Below are positions 35,608-43,554 of a stretch of 64,000 nt of DNA, piece after piece. Each line of letters starts with the position of its first letter. Within the stretch, counting starts at the first letter, position 1. The stretch is taken from NCBI RefSeq assembly GCF_902459525.1, contig NZ_LR699166.1, forward strand, positions 2,864,501-2,928,500, in the 5' to 3' direction. Under the pieces are notes generated by a model. The model saw nothing but the letters and a program-made list of their open reading frames with translations, did no database searches and was not told where the DNA came from. The translations under genes were made by a program, and so were the position numbers. The stretch comes from Sideroxydans sp. CL21. Its GTDB lineage: Bacteria; Pseudomonadota; Gammaproteobacteria; Burkholderiales; Gallionellaceae.

Positions 35608-38600
35608 GCTGTCTCCCCCATTCTGCGTTGCACCTGTCGCTGTGTGCGAATGACTTGCAGTAACAGCAGGCTGCCCAACAGATAGCTACCCCACTCCGGC
35701 AGGGTCGGCACATCGTTATCGGTACTGGCTGCGGCAACGGCAACCGGGGGCGCAGGTTCGATGCTGGCCTGTCCGGACAGGTCGTAAGTCATGGCCTGTG
35801 TCACCCCGTTGCCAAGCAGTTCGGACGTGGCCTGACCGGTGCCGTCGTACTGCACGTTGGCCGTGATCGAAGAAGTACCGCTGGCGCTGGTGTCGTCCAC
35901 TTTCTGGACGTATCCGGCAGCATCGCGCGTCATACCCAATGTCTCGCCGCCGGGGGAAATGACGGTGATCAGGCGGTTGGCGGCATCGTAAGCGTAACGG
36001 GTAACGATGTTCACACCGAACTCGGTGCGGACTCTTTGAGTCAGATTGCCCTGATTGTCATAGGCGAAGGTGGTTGTTCTGTTGTTTTCCGTGAGTTGGC
36101 ACAGACGTCCGATGCCATAGGTGCACCCCGTGGCGGCATCCCATGTGTAGGTGACGTTTTCACCCGTGGTGGGGAAGCTGACGCTCAAGGGCCGGTTCAG
36201 TGCATCGTACGTGTAGGTGGCAGCGATGCCGCGCGCATCGGTGGCACCTAGAACGTTGCCCGCGCTGTCGAAGCTGCGGTTCGTGGTTCCGCTGTCGGGG
36301 CTCGCCAGTTGCGTCTCTTCCCCCAGCGTGTTTACCGCATAGTGGGTGTTGAGGTTCATGGGATCGTTCACGTTATTGAGCTGATCCACGGCGTCATACG
36401 CATAATTACCGATGTCGAGTGCGGCATCGGTAGTTTGATTGATGCGGTTCAGGGCATCGTAGCCGACGAGGGTGGCATGGTTCTTCGCATCCACCACCTG
36501 CTTGAGGTTGCCGTTGGCATCGTAACTTGAGGTTGCAGTGTAGCTGGTGGTGGCGTTATAGACGCTGATGTCCTGCGCCAGATGGTTCAGGGCGTCGAAC
36601 ACGCGGCTGTGGGTTTTGGACAGCTTGCCGGTGGCGTCGTATGCATCCTCTTTGGTGCGGTTGCCCATGTTGTCCAGGGTGTAGTGGATATGATCCAGCT
36701 TGATATCGGCGATGTCGGTCAGCCTGTGCGCGGCATCGTAGGTGTAATCCAGGTGGCTGGCATCCGGCAGGGTCACGCGCGTGAGCTGGCCGACGCCGTC
36801 ATAGGTGTAGTTGGTCGTCAGGGCACCGACGGTGCGAGTCTTGAGCCAGCCGCGCGGCCAATAGGTGAGGACGGTGATAACGCCGTTGGCATCGGTGATG
36901 GATAGCGGTCGTCCGGCACCATCCACGCTGTTGATCGTGGTGACGTGCCCCAGCGCGTCGGTGATGGTCTTGAGGTCGCCGTTGGGGTAGTAGCCGAAGG
37001 ACGTAATGCTCGCCACATCGGTACGCGGGCCTTTGATGTTCTTGAGCAGATTGGACAGGGTAGTATCGGCTGCCGTAGTGTAGGTGTAAGCCCAACTGCG
37101 GCTCCTGCTGCTGGCGCTATCGGTCACCGTCTTGGTGAGCAGGTTACGGGTGGTTGCATCGTAGGTATAGACGGTGGTTCTGCCCGGCTCGGATATCTGG
37201 GTGGGCAGGCGCAATGTGGGGTGCCATTGGGTGGTGATGGTTCGGGCTACCGCTGATCCTGATGCTTCGGTGCGGCTGGTCTCCAGATTGCGCGTCAGGT
37301 CGTACACATAGGTCGTCTTGTTGCCGTTGAAGTCGGTACGCGAGGCGACGTTACCGTTCACATCATAGGTAAAGGATGCGGAGCAGCCATCGCAGGGCGA
37401 TCCGGTGATGCCGGTGTTCTTGACCACACCCAATAAGGTGCTGAAGCCATAGCTGCGCACATTGCCCCTGGGGTCGGTCACGCTGGTGGTGGAATTGCCG
37501 TTGGCATCCGGTGTGCCATAGCTCAGCCCAACATGATCGATGCCGCTGCCGAATGCGCCGTGCTCAGAGGATGTTGCAAGGCCGTTGGCGTCGTACGTCC
37601 AAGACGCAAAACGGGTGCCGTTCTCGTCCAGGATGCCGGTCAGACTGTGGGCATAGCTGACACCGGCTGCCGGGGTGGCGGAGACGTTCGCAACTTCGCC
37701 GTACAGGTACGTGCGCACCTTGCCGTCCGGGTACTTAACGCCGGTGAGGTTGTCGGTCAAGGCGGAACCGCTATAGGCATAGAGGTACACGCCGCCCGAG
37801 GGATCGGTCATCTTCACCACGCGACCGCTACCGTCGTAACCATACTGCAGGCTGCGACCTGTCGGATCGGTGACGCGGATCAGGAATCCGGCAGACAGGA
37901 TGGCAGTGGTGGGAGCACCTGTTGCAATCAGCACATAACTGCCGTTGGGGCCCGCTGTTCCATCGCTGTACGTCAGCGTCTGGGTGAGGCCGATACGGTT
38001 GGTGATCGTTACCAGCTTGCCCGTTGCATCGTACGTCTCAACCTCGTCGTTCTCGTTGGTGTAGGCCCAACTGGTCGGATTTCCGGAAGCATCAACTCCT
38101 ATTTCGACAAGGCTGCCTACGACGTCTGCATCTGCCGTCCACACTCCGTTCACAAGGTGGAAGTAATATTCCTTGCCGTCTGCTTTCATCAAACTGGAAA
38201 TAGGACCAACAGCATTTACATTGAACATGATGCTTCGATCATAAAAACCGCGCCATTGACTGCCCCATGAACTGAGTGCAATTGAAGTAGGTGTGTTTCC
38301 GCCGTTGTTATATATCCGAACTGAATTAATCGGGAAAACGCCTGTACCGGTATAATCTGGCTCGATTTGATAATGGTTCCCTGACCCGCTATTGATCGGG
38401 TCAGAATGTGCCTCCTGTTGGCACAGGGAACAAAAACCTACGTTTTTTTCTGGATCGGATGAGGTAAGTAAAACAGCTGCAGTCGCCGGGCCATTGGCCT
38501 TATAGCCGACATTACTATTACAGGTATATGGATTACTAGGGTTTGGACTAGAGTTGGTTGGACAAACCGCCCCGTCAAGAGGGACATATGGGGGCCAAAG

Positions 38601-38990
38601 CGGAACCCAACCGTATAACCCATTTCCCATGCCTACATATCCAGCTTGAGTAATGTAAAGATAGCAGTTGTAAGTACCAATAACATTGTTGTAACCAATA
38701 ACGCCGGGAAAATTAGCGTTACCAACAACAACCTTATACCAATGATTGGGATCATTATTAATTGGAAAACCAAAATGCTCCCAAACATTAATACAGGAAG
38801 CCTGAGAGTGATCTGGCTCGGTGCCAGCAACGTAACCGGCAGACGGTGGATAGGTGTAATTACCTATTGCTGCAATATTTCCAGCAGCATAAACCGTGTG
38901 AATTTCCATGGCCAGCGCGCAAAAACAAATCATTGCAGTCCACGACAAAAGGCTTTTCAACACACGTTTCCTCGCAATGAGCATTCGCAT
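35604..38990 (-). CDS. B-like RHS/YD-repeat exported protein with IPTL-CTERM tail
   Basis: 1128 residues: signal peptide (LLSWTAMICFCALAMEIHTVYA), N-terminal region to about 190, then long RHS repeats to about 1085. It ends with VPTLPEWGSYLLGSLLLLQ followed by an Arg-rich end (QRQVQRR), a clear IPTL-CTERM sorting signal for exosortase H. It has no toxin tip, which is on the following coupled C-like gene (ATGA overlap). The repeats are close to those of the B-like protein at 25.3–29.9 kb, but that protein has a different C-terminal domain. Start ATG behind GGGAAATTTAG. Confidence 0.88.
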   Translation of the reverse strand: MRMLIARKRVLKSLLSWTAMICFCALAMEIHTVYAAGNIAAIGNYTYPPSAGYVAGTEPDHSQASCINVWEHFGFPINNDPNHWYKVVVGNANFPGVIGYNNVIGTYNCYLYITQAGYVGMGNGLYGWVPLWPPYVPLDGAVCPTNSSPNPSNPYTCNSNVGYKANGPATAAVLLTSSDPEKNVGFCSLCQQEAHSDPINSGSGNHYQIEPDYTGTGVFPINSVRIYNNGGNTPTSIALSSWGSQWRGFYDRSIMFNVNAVGPISSLMKADGKEYYFHLVNGVWTADADVVGSLVEIGVDASGNPTSWAYTNENDEVETYDATGKLVTITNRIGLTQTLTYSDGTAGPNGSYVLIATGAPTTAILSAGFLIRVTDPTGRSLQYGYDGSGRVVKMTDPSGGVYLYAYSGSALTDNLTGVKYPDGKVRTYLYGEVANVSATPAAGVSYAHSLTGILDENGTRFASWTYDANGLATSSEHGAFGSGIDHVGLSYGTPDANGNSTTSVTDPRGNVRSYGFSTLLGVVKNTGITGSPCDGCSASFTYDVNGNVASRTDFNGNKTTYVYDLTRNLETSRTEASGSAVARTITTQWHPTLRLPTQISEPGRTTVYTYDATTRNLLTKTVTDSASSRSRSWAYTYTTAADTTLSNLLKNIKGPRTDVASITSFGYYPNGDLKTITDALGHVTTINSVDGAGRPLSITDANGVITVLTYWPRGWLKTRTVGALTTNYTYDGVGQLTRVTLPDASHLDYTYDAAHRLTDIADIKLDHIHYTLDNMGNRTKEDAYDATGKLSKTHSRVFDALNHLAQDISVYNATTSYTATSSYDANGNLKQVVDAKNHATLVGYDALNRINQTTDAALDIGNYAYDAVDQLNNVNDPMNLNTHYAVNTLGEETQLASPDSGTTNRSFDSAGNVLGATDARGIAATYTYDALNRPLSVSFPTTGENVTYTWDAATGCTYGIGRLCQLTENNRTTTFAYDNQGNLTQRVRTEFGVNIVTRYAYDAANRLITVISPGGETLGMTRDAAGYVQKVDDTSASGTSSITANVQYDGTGQATSELLGNGVTQAMTYDLSGQASIEPAPPVAVAAASTDNDVPTLPEWGSYLLGSLLLLQVIRTQRQVQRRMGETA
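35809..38109. repeat. RHS duplication B, copy 2
   Basis: Counterpart of 26760–29060 at offset 9049. Substitutions are scattered, many at third positions, and no indel is apparent across the core. Confidence 0.88.
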
Positions 38991-39087
38991 CTAAATTTCC
39001 CTTTTTGCTTCCCGAGAATGCAACTCTGACAAGAATTAGATTGATTCAAGTTTGTTTTTGCAATCCTGAAAACCGCATTTTTAAAGA

Positions 39088-40610
39088 CGGCGAATCGTTA
39101 CACGCAAATTTCTAACTTCCTATATGCCATTCGGCCTATATATCGGACCATGGCAGACTAGTTTTTGACGTAACCTGTTTGTCGTGTTGGTGTGCTAGCA
39201 ACTGGAGATTGCGTTTTATGCCCTCCTGTCAGATTATCCAGTTCCCTGCACAATCGAAAACCTACATGCCCGCGAACATCCTGAATCTGGCGTCCTACGC
39301 AATCACCGGCGTCGAAAACACCGAGCATGACTACCACATAAAGCTGAGGTCAAAGGGGCACCGAAACGCTGCTATGAATGTCATTCAAGCGGCGTGGTTG
39401 GCTTCGGTCGGCGTGAGCAGCTTGTGAAGGATCTGCCTATTCATGGCATGCGCGTCGGCATCTACCTGAACACCAGGCGCATGAAGTACAACGAGTGCAA
39501 TAAGACATTCAGCGAATGCCTGCCTGAGGTGGATGAGCGCCGCTTCATGACGCAGCGCCTGGTGACATGGATCGGCAAGCAGGCGTTCAGACGCACTTTC
39601 TCATCCATCGCCGAAGAGGTCGGCGTGACCGAGGGCACGATCTGGCTGGTATTCAAGGATTACGTCTCAGATGTTGAGAAGGTCATTCGCTTCGAGACGC
39701 CGAAATGGATGGGTATCGACGAAATCCACCTCATCAAGCCGCGAGGCGTTATCACCAACATTTAGAACAACACCGTCGTCGAGCTGCTGCCGAACCGCAA
39801 CAAGGACACGGTAACGAACTATCTGTACCGACTGGATGGCAAGGAACAGATTGAGTATGTGGCAATGGACATGTGGGCACCGTACCGGGACGCCTGCAAA
39901 ACTGTCATTCCGCAAGCCCAGATCGTCATCGATAAGTCCATGTGGTCAAGATGGCAAACGAAGCTATGGAGCGTGTCAGAAAGGGTTTGCGAGATAGTCT
40001 GGCGCTCAAGCAGACCTGATGCATGACCGCTGGGTATTGTTGAAGCGCGAGAGCGAACTGACCAATCAGGAAGCGTTGCTGCTTTCGGGCTGGGTCAGGA
40101 ACTACGCCGAACTTGGAATTGCACACCGTCTCAAGGAAGAGTTCTTCCACATCTACGACGCCAAAGCACCGGATGAGGCTCAAGCATTATATATAGAATG
40201 GAAACGAAGCATCCCAGCTGAACTGGCACCGGCCTTTTTCGACCTGGTGCGCGCTTGGGACAACTGGACGCCTTGGATACTGGGCTACTTCGACCATCCA
40301 GTGACCAATGCCTATACCGAGAGTCTGAACAACCTGATCCGGGTGATGAACCGGCTGGGACGGGGTTACAGCTTTGAGGCTTTGCGGGCAAAGATTCTGT
40401 TTGCCGAGGGTGCTCACCAGATCGTCAAACCTAGACCGAAGTTTGAGCGGAAGTCCGCCGAACGATTCCTTGCAAGCTATGCCTTGTACTCGCCATCAAC
40501 ACAAGAGTACGAAGTGTCGAAGAACTTCGGATCGGACATATCAACACTGGCGAGGTTGATCGAGGCGGGAGAGCTTTAGATGAAATCAACCGCAAATTAC
40601 GGATACCCAA
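39088..40610 (+). mobile_element. Decayed ISL3-type insertion sequence
   Basis: About 1.5 kb. The left part (GGCGAATCGTTACACGC..., 39088–39190) is shared with the deleted copy at 29.9 kb. The right end is GAAATCAACCGCAAATTACG followed by GATACCC, immediately after the transposase stop; the same sequence occurs inverted at 20831. Clear terminal inverted repeats of this single element were not found, so the limits are approximate. The transposase inside is broken. Confidence 0.7.
39269..40579 (+). pseudogene. ISL3-family transposase, multiply frameshifted
   Basis: Pieces in three frames make up an ISL3 (DDE_Tnp_ISL3) transposase. They read: ILNLASYAITGVENTEHDYH; C-Y-E-C-H with VGFGRREQLVKDLPIHGM (zinc finger); WMGIDEIHLIKPRGVITNI ending in a stop at 39765; AMDMWAPYRDACKTVIPQAQ; and MHDRWVLLKRESEL ... 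PVTNAYTESLNNLIRVMNRLGRGYSFEALR. Frame changes are near 39360, 39936 and 40012, and an in-frame stop is at 39763. The gene cannot make an active enzyme. Confidence 0.88.
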
Positions 40611-40703
40611 AAAAATCGACTTAACCTGAACACCCCAATATGCAAATTAATGTTGCGGTGTTCAGGAACTACTATTTAATCAATCAACCACCAAATCCTC
40701 GAA

Positions 40704-41909
40704 TCAGAACTTGTAGCGCAAAGAAACTTCGAGAGCTTGCTGGGAATGCGTTGTAGTATTTGTCGTGGCCCCAGGAATTTGGCTTATTGCAACAGTCTTC
40801 GCGACTTCCGGAGTAATCACGGCTGCGCCCTCAACAGCAAGCGACTTGGAGAGATCATAACCGCCACCAAAGGTATAAGAATTTGTCACGATGGCAGGAA
40901 AAAACAAGTTGTTGAAGATATTGATGGCGGCATTGCGATAAGTGTCATTCGCGGTTGCAGCAATCGGATCGTTACCGTGGTTGTAGCCAAGACCGAGCCA
41001 ATAGCCGCTGGCGGTATATTTGGCGCCGATGGCAATGACATTCTGATCTTTCCAGTTAAAGTCCTTGTAACCCGCCGCGCTGCCCCATTGGATCACTTTG
41101 TAATCAGCAGTCAATGTGATGTTTTCGAGCGCAGCATAAGCAATGCCTAATTTAATTTGCGCAGGCTGATCCAGGTTATCGCCAAAAGCAGATGCTCCTG
41201 TCAGACCAAAACTTGCACCACCATCAGAAATTTGAGTCCCGTACTTTGCGGCAATTTTGGACTGATATGCGGCCGCCAATGTCACTGCAGTTGTTGCGTT
41301 GTAATACCCGCCTATAGCATAGCCGAAGCCTGTGCTTGAATCCTTGCTCTGGGCCTGGTTATTCCATTGGCCATTGAAATAACTAAGCATTAACGAGCCG
41401 GACTGGAATATGGGGGCAAAGCCAATGCCGTAATCATTCGTGTTGTAAGCAACGTCCGCCTCCACTCGGAGAATGCTCAGAGAAGATTTCGCCCTAATTA
41501 AACCCAACGTTGGGCTAGCGCCGGTATAGTCAACGCCCATACCGGCAATGCCGGCCATAGCCACACCATAGGTCAAGCTGTCGCTTATTCTGCTGGCATA
41601 GGACAAATCGGGAATGTAGCTCGTATCCGCTGAGCTGCTACCAGAGCCATTATTCGCCATACCAGTATTTGCAACCTCCGGCAAAAACAGATTAACGCCG
41701 CCCGTCACTTCAGAGCCCTTGGCCTTGCCCAGCATCGCGGGATTTGCCCACAAGCTTTCAGCGCCGATGAAGTTCGCAACACCTGTACCGCCCAATGCAG
41801 TACTTTGCGAACCCACTGCCATCATTTCATCGCCATTTGTTGCATGTGCCAAAGACGAAACTATCACGCCCAAAGAAAACAACGACGCTACAACTTTCTT
41901 GATGCTCAT
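40704..41909 (-). CDS. FadL/OMPP1/TodX-family outer membrane transport protein
   Basis: 401 residues with a signal peptide (VVASLFSLGVIVSSLAHA) and the FadL-type start of the mature protein: NGDEMMAVGSQSTALGGTGV, then GAESLWANPAMLG, the conserved hatch region of hydrophobic-compound channels. The barrel strands end in an aromatic residue (SLRYKF). Relatives import fatty acids or aromatic hydrocarbons; here the substrate is unknown. The ATG at 41907–41909 is chosen, with GGGGAGTGGAAAGC upstream; an in-frame GTG 9 bases earlier overlaps the ribosome site. Confidence 0.85.
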   Translation of the reverse strand: MSIKKVVASLFSLGVIVSSLAHATNGDEMMAVGSQSTALGGTGVANFIGAESLWANPAMLGKAKGSEVTGGVNLFLPEVANTGMANNGSGSSSADTSYIPDLSYASRISDSLTYGVAMAGIAGMGVDYTGASPTLGLIRAKSSLSILRVEADVAYNTNDYGIGFAPIFQSGSLMLSYFNGQWNNQAQSKDSSTGFGYAIGGYYNATTAVTLAAAYQSKIAAKYGTQISDGGASFGLTGASAFGDNLDQPAQIKLGIAYAALENITLTADYKVIQWGSAAGYKDFNWKDQNVIAIGAKYTASGYWLGLGYNHGNDPIAATANDTYRNAAINIFNNLFFPAIVTNSYTFGGGYDLSKSLAVEGAAVITPEVAKTVAISQIPGATTNTTTHSQQALEVSLRYKF

Positions 41910-42575
41910 GCTTTCCACTCCCCGATATTGAGATACATCTCAATGCATTATTTATAAAAAAATTGGCTTAGTTTCAGTCCAACAACAAACTCCGAGATGC
42001 TTTTGATTTCAGTGTCAGTGGAGTCCATGCCCTTTGGTGGCATTTTGCTCATCTACCAGCCAAATTCGCCGCCCTTGGTTATGTTCGCTGCTATCTTGCT
42101 AGCTGCATTTGCATCGTCTTCATTCTTCTTCGCAACATCATTCCATGCAGGGCCACGTTTTCAATACATGAATCGATAAAGCCGAAACAATGTGAAAAGA
42201 AAGATCTGGCATTAGGCGCAATCATTCACCGGGCGTCTATAACCATAGTAGGTTAGTGACATATAGCCCTGATTTGTAACTGATCGATATTCCGAGTGAC
42301 GCTTTGGAGAGTAATAGCATCAGCGTAGACCTAACAGCTTGTCATAGAACTCCAAACAAGACCGCGCAAAGTCGTCGAGAAAGAAAGCTATTGAATTCTG
42401 GTAACCGCAAGGTGTAATGCGCCTAATGCTTGTGCCGTCCGGCGGATTAGGCCGCGCCAACCCACCCACATCTTCGCACCCTCCACTCGTTCATTTTTTG
42501 TCGCATTCATCCAGGGATTTGTCGCTACCTGCGTTAGAATCCGCCCCCGTTTTTCGATAACACGCCTATCAAGTC
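41910..42575. other. Gene-free region between divergent fadL-like and rdgC genes
   Basis: 666 bp. No convincing coding sequence; a 60-codon frame at 41997 lacks a ribosome site and family likeness. GCATTAGGCGCAAT at about 42209 and ATGCGCCTAATGC at about 42417 are inverted copies about 200 bp apart. GGTGTAATGCGCC...GGCGGATTAGGCC (42411–42453) resembles common extragenic palindromes. Promoters of both flanking genes must lie here. Confidence 0.5.
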
Positions 42576-43475
42576 ATGTGGTTCAAAAATCTGCTGGTTT
42601 ATCGCCTCAACAAGTGGGATGTCACTCCCGCCATCCTCGAAGAACAATTGTCCCGCAACGCCATTCAGGCATGCTCCGCGATGGAGATGCAAAGGCTGGG
42701 TTGGGTTTCCCCCAAGGAAGAGGGGCTCCCATTTGTGCATACACTCGGGTCGCAGATGCTGATCTGCCTTGGGGTCGAGAAGAAACTCCTGCCCACGACG
42801 GTGATCAACAAATTCGCAAAATCCCGCGCAGCCGACATCGAAGAACAGCAGGGATACAAACCGGGGCGCAAGCAGATGAAACAGATCAAGGAGGCAGTCA
42901 CGGACGAGCTGCTGCCGCGAGCCTTCGTCCTGCGCCGCCATACCTTTGCCTGGATCAATCCCACAGCCGGGATCATGGTGGTGGATGCCGCGAATCTGGC
43001 GAAGGCCGATGAGCTGATCGAAATGCTGATCAAGACTGTGGATGGGATAGCGCTCGTGCCGCTCAAGACCAATATCTCGCCTACCTCTACCATGACATCC
43101 TGGCTGGCAGGAGATGATTTGGCTTCAGTATTCACCGTGGACCGCGATTGCGAACTCAGGGCAGCAGGAGAAGAGCGATCAACCGTCCGTTACGTGCGCC
43201 ATACCCTTGAAGCCGAAGAGATCGCCAAGCACATCACTGCGGGCAAGGAAGTCACCCGGCTGGCGATGACCTGGGGCGACAAAGTCTCCTTCGTGTTGCA
43301 CGAAAACCTGCAACTCAAACGAATTGCGGCACTGGACATCCTCAAGGATCAGGCAGACGGCAGCGATCAGGAGGACATTTTCGACACCGACTTCGCCCTC
43401 ATGACCGGAGAATTGCAGAGATTGCTTGCCGATGTGGTTGAGGTGCTGGGGGGAGAAAGCGCTGCAACTGCATAG
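42576..43475 (+). CDS. rdgC: Recombination-associated protein RdgC
   Basis: 299-residue ring-forming DNA-binding protein that covers double-stranded DNA and limits RecA activity. MWFKNLLVYRL and LLPRAFVLRRHTFAWINP are family hallmarks, and length is normal (about 300). It stands alone on the plus strand, but next to the addAB-like recombination nuclease genes. Confidence 0.95.
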   Translation: MWFKNLLVYRLNKWDVTPAILEEQLSRNAIQACSAMEMQRLGWVSPKEEGLPFVHTLGSQMLICLGVEKKLLPTTVINKFAKSRAADIEEQQGYKPGRKQMKQIKEAVTDELLPRAFVLRRHTFAWINPTAGIMVVDAANLAKADELIEMLIKTVDGIALVPLKTNISPTSTMTSWLAGDDLASVFTVDRDCELRAAGEERSTVRYVRHTLEAEEIAKHITAGKEVTRLAMTWGDKVSFVLHENLQLKRIAALDILKDQADGSDQEDIFDTDFALMTGELQRLLADVVEVLGGESAATA

Positions 43476-43554
43476 TCATCGGTTGAGTGGTGGTCTCCGC
43501 AGGATGGATGTCGACGCCCCCAACGGCTACACCATTACCCTTTAGCTCGGCCCC

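Noticed and set aside
39179-40579. An active ISL3 transposase
   Set aside because: The coding sequence is broken by an in-frame stop at 39763 and at least three frame changes.
41997-42179. 60-codon frame with hydrophobic residues before rdgC
   Set aside because: No ribosome site, no family likeness, and it lies in a promoter-containing gap; more likely chance.
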